From contig JAAVVA010000003.1 of the NCBI GenBank assembly GCA_018449715.1, positions 310,001 to 374,000 on the forward strand: a DNA stretch of 64,000 nucleotides, written 5' to 3'. A model generated the notes under the pieces. That model saw nothing but the letters and a program-made list of their open reading frames with translations, was not told where the DNA came from and made no database searches. The translations under genes and the position numbers were made by a program. The stretch is from Acidobacteriaceae bacterium dw_441. GTDB taxonomy: Bacteria; Acidobacteriota; Terriglobia; Terriglobales; Acidobacteriaceae. Within the stretch, counting starts at the first letter, position 1. The number at the start of each line of letters is the position of its first letter. Below are positions 34,258 through 43,628 of this stretch, piece after piece.

Positions 34258-35280
34258 TCACTTCACCTTTTCCGGCTCGGCCCGGAAGGCCGCAAACGCC
34301 CGTTCCAGCCCTTCCTGAGTTGAAACCACAGGCCTCCATCCAATGCTCTTCAGCTTCGCATTGCTGAACTGGTTTCCCGCCCACATCGCCCGCGTCTTGT
34401 ATGGAGTAAAGATCGCCGGAAGCTGCCCCTTCGACCTCTGACTATAGCGTTCGACCATCTTTGAACCCCACATCAGCACGGGGTAGGGAACCGGGATTGA
34501 GCTGAGGCGCTTCACCTTGCTCTTGTACCGCGCGAGGTACTGCTTCGAGGTCACCAGATCGTCGTCCACCACGTTGTAGATCTGCCCGTTGGCTTCCTCG
34601 GACAACGCGGCTACGACAATCGCCTCCGCACAGTTGTCCACGTAGGTCAGGGGGAGAAGGTTGTCTCCCCCGAGGTGCAGGAACCTTCCGAAGAGGCTCA
34701 ATCCCACGCGGTTCGAGAAGTGCCCCCCGCCCGGCCCGTAGATCACTCCCGGCCGCAGCACTACCAGCTCGAAGCCGTACTTCTCGCGGTACTCCCAGAA
34801 GAGCTGCTCCTGCCGCAGCTTCGAGTGCGAGTACACATCGCGCAGCTCAGGGTGCCGCTCCATTGGAGTGCTCTCGTCCACCATCGCCCCGCGCGGAAGC
34901 TCCGGCACGCCCATCACTCCGAACGAGCTGACCAGCACCACGCGGATGGGTCGCAGCTCGTTGACGATGACCTCCAGCAGGTTGCGGGAGGCCACCGGCG
35001 AGTCCATGAACATCTCAGCGGGCGAGCCCTTCAGCGCCGCCGCCGCGTGGATCACTACGTCGCACCCGGCCACCGCCGGAACGATCTCCGCCGGGTTCCG
35101 CAGGTTCACCGCGATGAACTCCAGCTTCGACTCGGGATAGCGCGCTGCAATGGCTTCAAGCCCGCGCGCTTTGGAGGTGTCGCGCAACATGCAGCGGATA
35201 TCGTTCTGCCCATGCGCCAGCAGCCGCTCGACGATGGCTTTGCCCAGAAATCCGCCTGCTCCGGTCACGAGAATCTTCAT
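34258..35280 (-). CDS. NAD-dependent epimerase/dehydratase (extended SDR)
   Basis: 340 residues. Rossmann motif TGAGGFLGKAIVERLL (about 6-21), the catalytic YSHSK motif (Tyr/Lys, about 151-155), and VVLRPGVIYGPGG place it in the extended SDR family (nucleotide-sugar epimerase or sterol-type dehydrogenase). The substrate is not visible. Start ATG 35280 overlaps the stop of the oxidoreductase gene by four bases (ATGA), so the two are translated together. Confidence 0.85.
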   Translation of the reverse strand: MKILVTGAGGFLGKAIVERLLAHGQNDIRCMLRDTSKARGLEAIAARYPESKLEFIAVNLRNPAEIVPAVAGCDVVIHAAAALKGSPAEMFMDSPVASRNLLEVIVNELRPIRVVLVSSFGVMGVPELPRGAMVDESTPMERHPELRDVYSHSKLRQEQLFWEYREKYGFELVVLRPGVIYGPGGGHFSNRVGLSLFGRFLHLGGDNLLPLTYVDNCAEAIVVAALSEEANGQIYNVVDDDLVTSKQYLARYKSKVKRLSSIPVPYPVLMWGSKMVERYSQRSKGQLPAIFTPYKTRAMWAGNQFSNAKLKSIGWRPVVSTQEGLERAFAAFRAEPEKVK

Positions 35281-36380
35281 CGCGCACCTCCTTCAGTTGC
35301 GGGATAGACCTGCGCGATCACCTGATCCATTACGTCGACGACACGCATGATCTCAGAGTAAGGAATCGGCGGCTCGCTCCCCGAGCGGATCGACGCATAG
35401 AACAGCTCCAGCAGCTTCGACATTCCAGCAAAGAAATGGAACTCATGTCGCCGGAACTGACCGAGGTTCTTCTTCGCCTCTGCGAAGTAACGCCCCGCCA
35501 TCTGCACCGGGGGAACCAGCCTTCCCACCGCGCTCGGGTACTTCTGCGAGGTCGTCTGGACCACCGTGCGGTTGTTGAAGTCCACCTCGACCGTCGCCTT
35601 CGTCCCGTAGACCTTCAGGGTGTTCGAGACCGGCCTCGCGTGCGAGCACAGGCTTCCGTAGCCCGAAACCGTGCCTCCGCGCAGGAAGACACGCAACTCG
35701 TCGAGCAGAGCGTCGGTTCCGTCGTTGCGAACCCCCTCGCGCCGCTTGTAGGCGAAGGCGTGAACCTCGGGCTCGACATCGGGAAACAACGGAACGATGC
35801 GGTTGAAGATGTGGTCCATCATGTTCTGAAAGAGCTTGCCCGGAAGCCGGTGAACCCAGTGTCCGGCATCGCTCATCAGCGCCTGCCCGTAGGCTCCGGC
35901 GAGGTCATAGCCTATGAAGGCTTCGACGTGGACCGGCTCGCCGATCTCGCCCGCGGCCAGCAGCCGCTTGAACTCCATCGCCGGGGGATCGAAGTTGGGC
36001 CAGTAGTTGATGCTCATTTGCTTGCCGCCTGCCACCACCACGTCGATCAGCGCTTTCGCCTCGGGAGCGGTCAGAGCCAGCGGCTTTTCGAGAAAGACGT
36101 GCGCTCCCGCCTCGACGCACTGGCGCGTCAGGGGCAGGTGAACTCCCGGAGGAGTCGTAATATGAACGACATCGAGGTTCTCACGCGCCAGCATCTCGGC
36201 GGTGTCGCCGTACCAGGCCGGGACGCCGTAACGCACGGCAAGCTGCTCGGCCAGCAGGGGCTCGCGGTCGCACACTGCCGCCAGCTCGGCCCCTTCGAGG
36301 TGCTTCACCACCTCCGCATGTCCGTCGGCAATCTTTCCACAGCCGACGATCCCAACCCTCAGCTTCCTTAATTGCGCCAT
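35277..36380 (-). CDS. Gfo/Idh/MocA-family oxidoreductase
   Basis: NAD(P)-dependent sugar or inositol-type dehydrogenase. 367 residues. N-terminal Rossmann GIVGCGKIADGHAEVV (about 10-25) and the family's cofactor/substrate lysine in VFLEKPLALT (about 92-101). A C-terminal alpha/beta domain follows with a YAFKR-like catalytic region at AFAYKRREG. Coupled with the SDR gene just downstream. The pair probably modifies a sugar for glycolipid or polysaccharide synthesis, but no glycosyltransferase is near. Confidence 0.87.
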   Translation of the reverse strand: MAQLRKLRVGIVGCGKIADGHAEVVKHLEGAELAAVCDREPLLAEQLAVRYGVPAWYGDTAEMLARENLDVVHITTPPGVHLPLTRQCVEAGAHVFLEKPLALTAPEAKALIDVVVAGGKQMSINYWPNFDPPAMEFKRLLAAGEIGEPVHVEAFIGYDLAGAYGQALMSDAGHWVHRLPGKLFQNMMDHIFNRIVPLFPDVEPEVHAFAYKRREGVRNDGTDALLDELRVFLRGGTVSGYGSLCSHARPVSNTLKVYGTKATVEVDFNNRTVVQTTSQKYPSAVGRLVPPVQMAGRYFAEAKKNLGQFRRHEFHFFAGMSKLLELFYASIRSGSEPPIPYSEIMRVVDVMDQVIAQVYPATEGGAR

Positions 36381-36539
36381 TCACCCAGCCTGTCGAACTG
36401 ATCTATCGGATCTATCTCTCTATGTTCCAGCATTCTGGCTACGATTTCATCTCGCAGAGAATTGCAGAATGAGATATTTTGGAGAAAACCCCTTGAAGCG
36501 CCTGAAGTAAGCGGGCCTCTGAGGGTAGGGAATCAAGCC

Positions 36540-36953
36540 ATGCCCAGTATCGAATCCGCCAGAGAAAGCATCAAGGCCCGAGGCCGCAACGTTCTCGGAC
36601 AGCCTCTCGACCTCTGCGGTTGCCAGCCCATGACGGGTTTTTACCGTACCGGATGCTGCGAGACTGGACCGGACGATCTTGGTGTCCACACTGTCTGCTG
36701 CATCGTCACCGAAGAGTTTCTTGAGGCCTCGAAGCGGCTGGGCAACGACCTGATCACCCCAATGCCGCAGTATGGTTTTTCCGGCCTTAAGCCTGGAGAC
36801 CGCTGGTGTGTCTGTGCCGCCCGCTGGTTGCAGGTCCAGCAGGCCGGAGCCGCTTGTCCTGTTGTGCTCGAAGCGACGCATGAGGCCACGCTCGCCGTTG
36901 TTCCCTTCGAGATTTTGATTCAGTACGCCGTAATCCCCGATACGCTTCACTGA
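36540..36953 (+). CDS. DUF2237 family protein
   Basis: 137 residues. The DUF2237 pattern is clear: NVLGQPLDLCGCQPMTGFYR, TGCCETGPDDLGVHTVCC, then LGNDLITPMPQYGFSGLKPG and WCVCAARW. All the conserved Cys, Gly and Trp residues are present. Function unknown. Start ATG 36540; upstream in-frame residues are not conserved. It is convergent-free and faces away from the oxidoreductase. Confidence 0.85.
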   Translation: MPSIESARESIKARGRNVLGQPLDLCGCQPMTGFYRTGCCETGPDDLGVHTVCCIVTEEFLEASKRLGNDLITPMPQYGFSGLKPGDRWCVCAARWLQVQQAGAACPVVLEATHEATLAVVPFEILIQYAVIPDTLH

Positions 36954-37279
36954 GCTTTCTTCCCGGGGCGACCACGAAGCCGCCTGAAGTCTTGAAATTC
37001 ACTGTTATTTAACATTCGCTCCTGCCTTATGCAATCGCCTTATCGAAAGCGGTTTCTTTGCTATGTTTGCAGGAATTCGGGCCATATTTCCCCATTTTGC
37101 GGGAAAAGCGCTCTTGACACAGGCTTTCGCTGGCTTGACCGTAGAAAGTACTACGAGTTTTTGCATAAGACCCGTATCTGAACCAGCTTCGGCAGATAAC
37201 ACAGCCGTTCTGCGTCAGCCAATCGTTTTTCACTCACCGCATTAATCATCGGTGACGTTTTCAAGGAGCCAGTTACAAA
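36954..37279. other. Intergenic region upstream of the second TonB receptor
   Basis: 326 bp without a credible ORF. A TTGACA at 37114-37119 lacks a good -10 partner at normal spacing. The AAGGAG at 37263-37268 is the receptor's Shine-Dalgarno site. I see no riboswitch I can support. Confidence 0.35.
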
Positions 37280-40200
37280 ATGAGTTCTATTTCTGCGTGC
37301 AAGCGCCTTCTTCTTACGGCCGCTGCAGCAACGGTTTTCGCCCTTTCCATGGCGATTCCGTCGTCTGCACAGACGGCCGCCACGGGTACGATTTCAGGAA
37401 CCATCACCGATGTTTCGGGAGCAGTGGTCTCGAACGCCGCGGTTACGGTCATCAACAACGACACCGGAGCCACCCGTACGGTCACCACCAACGGCTCCGG
37501 CCAGTTCAACTCGACCTTCCTGCAACCCGGGCACTACGAGGTCATTGCTACCGGCAGCGGCTTCGGCAAGGTGGATCGCAAGAACCTGAATCTCACCGTC
37601 GGCCAGGTGCTCTCGGTGGATGTCGCGCTTCCTGCCGCCTCCTCTTCGACCGAGGTCACGGTGACCGATGAGTCGCCCCTGATCGATACCGAGAAGACCC
37701 AGGTCTCGCAGACAATCAGCCAGCAGATGGTTTCGAACCTCCCGGTCAACGGGCGTCGCTACGACAACTTCGTCCTTCTGACCACGAACGTGGTTCCCGA
37801 CGGCAACTCCGGTCTGATCTCCTACCGCGGCATCTCCGGCCTCTACAACACGAACCTCATCGACGGCGCCAACAACCAGCAGGCGTTCTTCTCCGAGGCC
37901 CGCGGTCGCGCCATCGGCTCTCCCTACGTCTTCTCGCAGGACTCCGTCAAGGAGTTCGAGTCCTCGACCTCCGGCTACTCGGCCGAGTTCGGACAGGCTG
38001 CCGGCGGACAGATTAATGCTATCTCCCGCTCGGGAAACAACGCGACGCACGGTGACCTGTTCTACTACCTTCGCTATCCTTCGCTGAACGCGCTCGATCC
38101 GCTGACCAAGTTCAACGGTCGTCAGCCGGGAGCGAATCCGGCCCTTCTGCAGCCTGCGATTCACCAGCAGCAGCAGTTCGGCGGCTCGGTCGGTGGCCCC
38201 ATCATCAAGGACAAGCTCTTCTACTTCTTCACCTATGATGGATTCCGCCGCTCGAGCCCGCTGCTCTACAGCACCACGGCTCCGATCTCCAGCTTTGCCT
38301 GCCCGGCGCCGGTCTCCTCGGCCCAGTGCGATGCGGCGAAGTCTTACCTGAACGGCCTTAGCGGTCCGGCGGCCCGTGTTCTCAAGCAGGACATCTTCTT
38401 CCCCCGCCTCGACTACCAGCTCAACGGCAACAACCACATCAGCGCCGAGTTCAACTGGGAGAACTACAATCTCCCCAACGGCTATACCACCTCCACCACG
38501 GCGAATGCCAGCTCCGCTTCGACCAACGGCCGCTCGGACTTCCACGAGCGCTTCTTCATCGCCAACTGGGAGTCGGTGCTGAACCCCACGACGACCAACG
38601 CCTTCCGCTTCCAGTGGGGACGCGATCTCGAGGTCACCTCGGCCAACGCGCCCGGACCCTCGGTGACGATCTCCGGCGTTCAGGGCTACGGTATGCCCAA
38701 CGCCCTGCCCCGTCTGGCCTTCCCCGACGAGCACCGCTGGCAGATCTCCGACACGGTCTCGAAGATCATGGGTAAGCACATCCTCAAGGCCGGTGTGGAC
38801 ATCAACCTCATCCACGAGTACCTGGCTAACCTCTTCCAAGGCGGCGGCGTTTACTCCTACGCCGCGCTCAACAACCAGTGTCTGAACCCGGCCGATCAGG
38901 GCAACACGGTTTGCAGCGCTGCAAACAACAATGTAATCGGTGGCCAGGGCGCAGCCTTCGCCAATTGGGTGCAGGACGTCTACGGCGTGAATGGCGGTCA
39001 GCACTGGACCTCGTTCCAGCAGGTGAACGATCCCATCACCCACATCGGCGCGGACGACTTCTGGAACAAGGATCTCGCCGGCTTCGTCGAGGACACTTGG
39101 AAGATCACCAACAACTTCACCCTGAACGCTGGTCTCCGCTACGACGTGCAGCTCGTACCCCAGCCGCCGAACCCCTACACCACCAGCTTCAATGGCGCTC
39201 CTTCGGCGCTGGGTAACTACTACACCAAGACGATCAACACCAACTACAAGATGTTCCAGCCCCGCATCGGCTTTGCCTGGTCTCCCTACCCGGGAACGGT
39301 CTTCCGTGGCGGCTACGGCATCTTCTACGGCCTGACCTCGAACTCCACCTTCTACGCCACGCGCGTCGAGAACGGCGTCTATCAGCAGGCCTACTCGTTG
39401 AGCGTTGCACAGTCCACCGGTTCCGGCCCGACGACGTACACGTACGCCGCAGGCGCTCCGAGGAACATCGGTGTCCTCTTCACGCCTCCTGGCCTGCCCC
39501 TCGCCGCTCCGTTCTCTGGAGCCGTGACCCCCACGATCAATGGTTCGGCCGGGCTGCAGAAGCTCTCCTTCCGCGGTCAGGACCCCAACTTCACCAATCC
39601 GTACACGCACTCGATGGACCTGTCGGTTGAGCAGCAGATGCCGGGCCACATCAGCCTTACCATCGCTTACGTCGGCACCCGCGGTATGCGTCTGCCGTAC
39701 TTCATCGATACCAACCTGCCCAAGGCCACGAGCCGCACCTACGCGGTGACCGATCTATCTGGCGCGTCCACAGGTTCGATCACCGTGCCGTTCTACACCG
39801 GTGCTCGTCCCTCGCCGAACGATGGCGGTATCCTCACCGGCTTCAGCGGTGTGAACTCCTGGTACCACTCGGCTGCCTTCACCATCCGCAAGCCCTTCAG
39901 CCATCAGATTGAGGCTCTCATCAACTACACCTGGGCCAAGGCAATTGATGGTGGCCAGGTTCCTGGTCAGTTCGGTACCTTCAACGGAACCGACACGATC
40001 CTCGATCCTTTCAACCTGAAGAACCCCGGCACGCTCAGCGAGTACAGCCGTTCCGATCTCGACATGCGCAGCCGCTTCGTCGGCAGCCTCGTCTGGTCGC
40101 CGAAGGTTGGTATCTCGAACCGTTACGCCAGCTACGCGGTCAACGGATGGTCGCTCTCGGGTACCGCAACCGAGCAGACCGGGCTTCCGCTCACCGCGGG

Positions 40201-40585
40201 TATGAACGGCAACGCCTCGGGCGGTATCGAAGGCGGTGTCACCGGTGGTTCGGTGGGCAACAGCCCCTCGCCCTCCTCGGGACGCGCTCCGCAGTACCGT
40301 CGTAACGCGTTCCCCAGCAACGGTGTTCGCAACATCGACGCCCGTATCTCCCGCGATTTCCCGATTCACGAGGGAATCAAGCTCCAGCTCTTCGCGGAAG
40401 CCTTCAACGTCGTCAACCGCAAGCAGCAGCTTGGCTTCAACACCACGGCCTTTGCTTATGGTTCGAGCAACAGCATCGTCCCTTACCAGACGAACGCTGC
40501 CAGCGCCTTCGGTACGCCCAGCTCGACCTCGAGCACGCTCTACGGTCCGCGCCAAGTGCAGGTTTCGGCGAAGCTGTTCTTCTAA
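37280..40585 (+). CDS. TonB-dependent receptor with N-terminal carboxypeptidase-regulatory (Oar-like) domain
   Basis: Outer-membrane receptor of 1101 residues. A signal peptide (ends near IPSSAQTA) is followed by a CarboxypepD_reg-like domain (TGTISGTITDVSGAVVSNAA), the plug with NGRRYDNFVLL and YSAEFGQAAGGQINAISRSG, and a barrel ending in QVSAKLFF with C-terminal Phe. This is the common acidobacterial type, probably for large polymers or polysaccharides, but the ligand is not visible. ATG 37280 follows an AAGGAG. A strong terminator follows. Confidence 0.94.
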   Translation: MSSISACKRLLLTAAAATVFALSMAIPSSAQTAATGTISGTITDVSGAVVSNAAVTVINNDTGATRTVTTNGSGQFNSTFLQPGHYEVIATGSGFGKVDRKNLNLTVGQVLSVDVALPAASSSTEVTVTDESPLIDTEKTQVSQTISQQMVSNLPVNGRRYDNFVLLTTNVVPDGNSGLISYRGISGLYNTNLIDGANNQQAFFSEARGRAIGSPYVFSQDSVKEFESSTSGYSAEFGQAAGGQINAISRSGNNATHGDLFYYLRYPSLNALDPLTKFNGRQPGANPALLQPAIHQQQQFGGSVGGPIIKDKLFYFFTYDGFRRSSPLLYSTTAPISSFACPAPVSSAQCDAAKSYLNGLSGPAARVLKQDIFFPRLDYQLNGNNHISAEFNWENYNLPNGYTTSTTANASSASTNGRSDFHERFFIANWESVLNPTTTNAFRFQWGRDLEVTSANAPGPSVTISGVQGYGMPNALPRLAFPDEHRWQISDTVSKIMGKHILKAGVDINLIHEYLANLFQGGGVYSYAALNNQCLNPADQGNTVCSAANNNVIGGQGAAFANWVQDVYGVNGGQHWTSFQQVNDPITHIGADDFWNKDLAGFVEDTWKITNNFTLNAGLRYDVQLVPQPPNPYTTSFNGAPSALGNYYTKTINTNYKMFQPRIGFAWSPYPGTVFRGGYGIFYGLTSNSTFYATRVENGVYQQAYSLSVAQSTGSGPTTYTYAAGAPRNIGVLFTPPGLPLAAPFSGAVTPTINGSAGLQKLSFRGQDPNFTNPYTHSMDLSVEQQMPGHISLTIAYVGTRGMRLPYFIDTNLPKATSRTYAVTDLSGASTGSITVPFYTGARPSPNDGGILTGFSGVNSWYHSAAFTIRKPFSHQIEALINYTWAKAIDGGQVPGQFGTFNGTDTILDPFNLKNPGTLSEYSRSDLDMRSRFVGSLVWSPKVGISNRYASYAVNGWSLSGTATEQTGLPLTAGMNGNASGGIEGGVTGGSVGNSPSPSSGRAPQYRRNAFPSNGVRNIDARISRDFPIHEGIKLQLFAEAFNVVNRKQQLGFNTTAFAYGSSNSIVPYQTNAASAFGTPSSTSSTLYGPRQVQVSAKLFF

Positions 40586-40600
40586 ACGCAACCCATACCG

Positions 40601-40639
40601 AAGAAGAGGCTCCCTGCAAAGGGAGCCTCTTCTTTTTTT
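40601..40639 (+). terminator. Terminator of the TonB-receptor gene
   Basis: Perfect 14-bp arms (40601-40614 and 40621-40634) and a run of seven T's, 15 bp past the stop. A textbook intrinsic terminator. Confidence 0.92.
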
Positions 40640-40707
40640 GCGCAAAAAGAAACAGGGCTGATATAGCCGCTGCGATTATTTCTCAATCTGAATGAGTTGG
40701 GGAAAGA

Positions 40708-40784
40708 TGGTGCGCCCGAGAAGATTCGAACTTCTGACCTACAGCTTCGGAGGCTGCCGCTCTATCCAGCTGAGCTACGGGCGC
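40708..40784 (-). tRNA. tRNA-Arg (anticodon CCG)
   Basis: Reads on the minus strand as a complete cloverleaf. Acceptor stem GCGCCCG with CGGGCGC, D-arm with AGCTCAGCTGGATAGAGC, anticodon stem GCAGC/GCTGT around the loop CTCCGAA (anticodon CCG), and T-arm AGAAG-TTCGAAT-CTTCT. Discriminator A at 40711 and an encoded CCA at 40708-40710. The only tRNA seen in the window. Confidence 0.95.
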
Positions 40785-40897
40785 ATACCTCTAGCCTAGC
40801 ACGACCGTGCCTGATTGACAGGTTCCGTGGCTCAGTTCAGCATCGAAGTGTTGTCATGCACGACCACTTCCGAGAAGAACCGAAAGAGAGACGCATC

Positions 40898-41416
40898 ATG
40901 CTTTTCCGCAGCCTCGCCTCGTTTGCCTGTTGTAGCATCCTGTTTGCTTCCACCAGCCTTGCTCAGCTCCCCAGCCCTCCAGAGAACGCAACCGTCTCCC
41001 TCAATGGAAAATCTGTCACAGTGAAGTACGGCGCTCCCTCTATGCGTGGCCGTAAGGTCGTCGGTGGAATCGTCCCCTACAATCAGGTCTGGCGCACCGG
41101 CGCGAACGAGTCCACCAGCTTCGTCTCCGAAGGCAACCTCAAGATCGGCAGCACGACCGTTCCCGCAGGAAGCTACACCCTCTACACCCTTCCCGGCGCG
41201 AGCCAGTGGCTTCTGATTGTGAACAAGCAGACAGGTCAGTGGGGAACGAAGTACGACCAGTCACAGGACCTCGCCCGCATCCCCATGAAGTCCGCGAAGC
41301 TCTCCTCGCCGCAGGAGAAGATGTCCATCACCTTCGAGAATACCCACGGCAGCTCCACCGAGCTTCACGTCAAGTGGGAGAATGTCGACGAGTCGGTGAC
41401 ATTCTCCGCGCAGTAG
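40898..41416 (+). CDS. DUF2911 secreted protein
   Basis: 172 residues with a signal peptide (about 1-23, ending TSLAQLP). DUF2911 follows: VTVKYGAPSMRGRKVVGG, VWRTGANESTSF and VPAGSYTLYTLPG are typical. Function unknown; members are bacterial periplasmic proteins. The ATG at 40898 after AGAGAG is used; the open frame upstream reads through tRNA-Arg and is not real. Faces the gcv operon. Confidence 0.9.
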   Translation: MLFRSLASFACCSILFASTSLAQLPSPPENATVSLNGKSVTVKYGAPSMRGRKVVGGIVPYNQVWRTGANESTSFVSEGNLKIGSTTVPAGSYTLYTLPGASQWLLIVNKQTGQWGTKYDQSQDLARIPMKSAKLSSPQEKMSITFENTHGSSTELHVKWENVDESVTFSAQ

Positions 41417-41701
41417 CTACTGTTTCTCAGCGGCGTCGCGTTCTTCGCGCAACCGCTCCATCACGGACGAGACCAGCTCCTTGGCTCCGTTCAGATTCGC
41501 CATCACAGCCTGCAGATCGAGCGCCGGAACATTCGGGTTCCGGTTGCTCGTGCAGTACACGCCGTGCTGGCCTGCGAGGATCAGCGCATCGGTCAGGCAG
41601 TCCAAGGTTGCGGCGAGACGCCCGCGCGCCTCGCCCATCATGAACTCATACTTCTCCAACTCAGCGCGACGATCGTCCCCGAGATAGCGGAAATTCGGCA
41701 C
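41417..41701 (-). CDS. Small protein coupled to gcvPB, unknown function
   Basis: 94 residues, helical and charged: DDRRAELEKYEFMMGEARGR, then TDALILAGQHGVYC and a C-terminal coil ending REERDAAEKQ. Start GTG 41701 shares its first base with the gcvPB stop, and an AAGGAG stands five bases before it, so it is translated together with gcvPB. The name of the family is unknown to me. The GTG six bases earlier is an alternative. Confidence 0.65.
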   Translation of the reverse strand: MPNFRYLGDDRRAELEKYEFMMGEARGRLAATLDCLTDALILAGQHGVYCTSNRNPNVPALDLQAVMANLNGAKELVSSVMERLREERDAAEKQ

Positions 41702-43260
41702 TACCACTCCTTCGCGGCAGAGTCCGGCGTCAGCGCCGAAGGATCAGCGGTGCCGTTCGGAACCGGCTTCCACCGCAGCCCCGGCTTGCGGGCTGCCGCT
41801 GTCTCGTCCAGCCGGCGTAGACGCGTCGTGTGCGGGGCCGTCTTTACCAGCTCGGGATTCTCCTCCGCCTCCTGCGCGATCTGCTTCAGAGCGTCGATCA
41901 GCAGGTCCAGCTCCTCGCGGCTCTCGCTCTCCGTCGGCTCGATCATCATCGCGCCCTGCACGACCATCGGGAACGAGACCGTGTAGGCGTGGAAGCCGTA
42001 GTCGATCAGACGCTTGCCCATATCGCCGGTCTTCACGCCGCTCTTCGCCTGCCGCTTGTCCGAGAAGACGACCTCGTGGAGCGACCGCGTCTTGAACTGC
42101 AGCTCGAAGGTGTCTTCCAGCTTGGCGCGGATGTAGTTCGCGTTCAGCACGGCGTCCTCGGTGGTCTGGCGCAGACCATCCGGCCCGTTGGCCAGGATGT
42201 ACGCCAGCGCGCGCACGAACATTCCGAAGTTGCCGTAGAACATGCGCACGCGACCAATGCTCTGCGGACGGTCGTAGTCGAGCGAGAGTAGGCCATCGGG
42301 CCGTGTGACGACCACAGGCTTCGGAAGGAAGGGCTCAAGAATCTTCTTGCACGCCACCGGGCCAGAGCCTGGGCCACCGCCTCCGTGCGGGGTCGAGAAG
42401 GTCTTGTGCAGGTTCAGGTGCATCACGTCCACGCCGAAGTCGCCGGGCCGCGTCTTGCCGACCAGCGCATTCATGTTCGCGCCGTCCATGTACAGCAGCG
42501 CGCCCTTCGCGTGCAGAATGTCCGCAATCTTGTGGATCTCGCTCTCGAAGACGCCAATGGTCGAAGGGTTCGTCAGCATCAGCGCGGCGGTGTCTTCGTC
42601 GACCATGCGCTCGAGCTCCGCGATATCGACCATGCCCTGCGCGTTCGACTTCAGGTTCGCCACCTGGTAGCCGCAGACGGCGGCGGTCGCGGGGTTGGTG
42701 CCGTGCGCCGAGTCGGGGATCAAAACCTTCTTGCGCGGATTGCCCTGGGCCTCGTGATACGCGCGCGCCAGCAGGATGCCGGTGAACTCGCCGTGCGCTC
42801 CGGCGGCGGGCTGCAGCGTGATCGTGTCCATGCCGGTGATCTCGACGAGGCAGTCGCTCAGCAGCTTCATGATGCTCAGTACGCCCTGCGAGAGCGACTC
42901 CGGCTGATAGGGATGCGCCTCGGCGATGCCCTCAAGCCGAGAGACCAGCTCGTTCACTCGGGGGTTGTACTTCATCGTGCAGCTTCCCAGCGGATACATG
43001 CCGAGGTCGATGGCATAGTTCCACGTCGAAAGCCGCGTGAAGTGGCGGATGATCTCGATCTCGCTCAACTCCGGCATCACGCCGAGATCGGCGCGGGCTA
43101 CGTCGCCCAGAAGAGCAGCGGCGTCCACCGCGGGAACATCCAGCTCCGCCAGCCGGTAGGCCTTTTTGCCCGCTGCGGACTTCTCGAAGATCAGGTCTTC
43201 GTTCTGGTTGACGTGCGTCGTCACCTTCTTCGGTGTTCCGACAAACTTTGTCTCGCTCAT
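41701..43260 (-). CDS. gcvPB: Glycine dehydrogenase (decarboxylating), subunit 2 (P protein, PB half)
   Basis: The larger half of the split P protein. It binds PLP and decarboxylates glycine. 519 residues; the PLP lysine is in LNLHKTFSTPHGGGGPG, preceded by DGANMNALVGKTRPGDFGVD. YLFPYA-like ends and the C-terminal LDETAAARKPGLRWKP are as in split-type enzymes. It is separated from gcvPA by a small unknown gene. It acts with GcvT, GcvH and an L protein that is not in the window. Confidence 0.95.
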   Translation of the reverse strand: MSETKFVGTPKKVTTHVNQNEDLIFEKSAAGKKAYRLAELDVPAVDAAALLGDVARADLGVMPELSEIEIIRHFTRLSTWNYAIDLGMYPLGSCTMKYNPRVNELVSRLEGIAEAHPYQPESLSQGVLSIMKLLSDCLVEITGMDTITLQPAAGAHGEFTGILLARAYHEAQGNPRKKVLIPDSAHGTNPATAAVCGYQVANLKSNAQGMVDIAELERMVDEDTAALMLTNPSTIGVFESEIHKIADILHAKGALLYMDGANMNALVGKTRPGDFGVDVMHLNLHKTFSTPHGGGGPGSGPVACKKILEPFLPKPVVVTRPDGLLSLDYDRPQSIGRVRMFYGNFGMFVRALAYILANGPDGLRQTTEDAVLNANYIRAKLEDTFELQFKTRSLHEVVFSDKRQAKSGVKTGDMGKRLIDYGFHAYTVSFPMVVQGAMMIEPTESESREELDLLIDALKQIAQEAEENPELVKTAPHTTRLRRLDETAAARKPGLRWKPVPNGTADPSALTPDSAAKEW

Positions 43261-43283
43261 CTATCCCTCACAACTACCGGAAC

Positions 43284-43628
43284 CTAAAACTCCATCTGGT
43301 CCGCAGCCGAGCCGGTCGGTGAATACGCCCCCGCCTCCGGCCCGTCCAGGTCTTCCTCACGCAGCGAAAGCGCGATCACCGTATCGTTTTCGAATCGCAG
43401 CGTCAGCGAATCGCCTTCTTCGAGTGTTGCCTCTTCGACCTTTTCGCCGATCAGCGCACATAGGGCATTGCGATACTCCGGCTCGCCGAAGGCAATCGAA
43501 TACTCGCTCAGCAGAACATGCGGCCACGCGTACAGCGTCAGCAGAGGGCCGTCGAAGCGGAGTTGCAGGTAGTCCTGCACGAACTCCACTGCTGCCAGTT
43601 CCTCGCCGAGAATCTCTGAGAGGTCCAC
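43284..43628 (-). CDS. Small acidic protein between gcvPA and gcvPB, unknown function
   Basis: 114 residues. A beta-rich small domain reads DYLQLRFDGPLLTLYAWPHV, then SIAFGEPEYRNALCALIGEKV and LTLRFENDTVIALSLREEDL. The GTG start at 43628 overlaps the gcvPA stop by one base, so it is coupled. Neighbouring gcv genes alone suggest a regulatory or accessory role, but no family or active site is visible. The fold could be a small ligand-binding or inhibitor-like domain; this is a guess. Confidence 0.7.
   Translation of the reverse strand: MDLSEILGEELAAVEFVQDYLQLRFDGPLLTLYAWPHVLLSEYSIAFGEPEYRNALCALIGEKVEEATLEEGDSLTLRFENDTVIALSLREEDLDGPEAGAYSPTGSAADQMEF

Noticed and set aside
36447..36950. 167-codon minus-strand frame opposite DUF2237
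   Set aside because: Antisense shadow; the plus-strand DUF2237 protein has all conserved Cys/Gly/Trp residues.
37114..37119. TTGACA box upstream of the second TonB receptor as promoter
   Set aside because: No acceptable -10 sequence at 16-19 bp. Left as an isolated match.
37394..39649. 751-codon open frame on the minus strand opposite the second TonB receptor
   Set aside because: Same kind of antisense shadow, with no recognisable motif. The plus-strand receptor is certain.
40697..40897. N-terminal extension of the DUF2911 frame (GAPEKIRTSDLQLRR)
   Set aside because: This familiar peptide is the translation of the complementary strand of tRNA-Arg; a false start. The real start is 40898 with a signal peptide.
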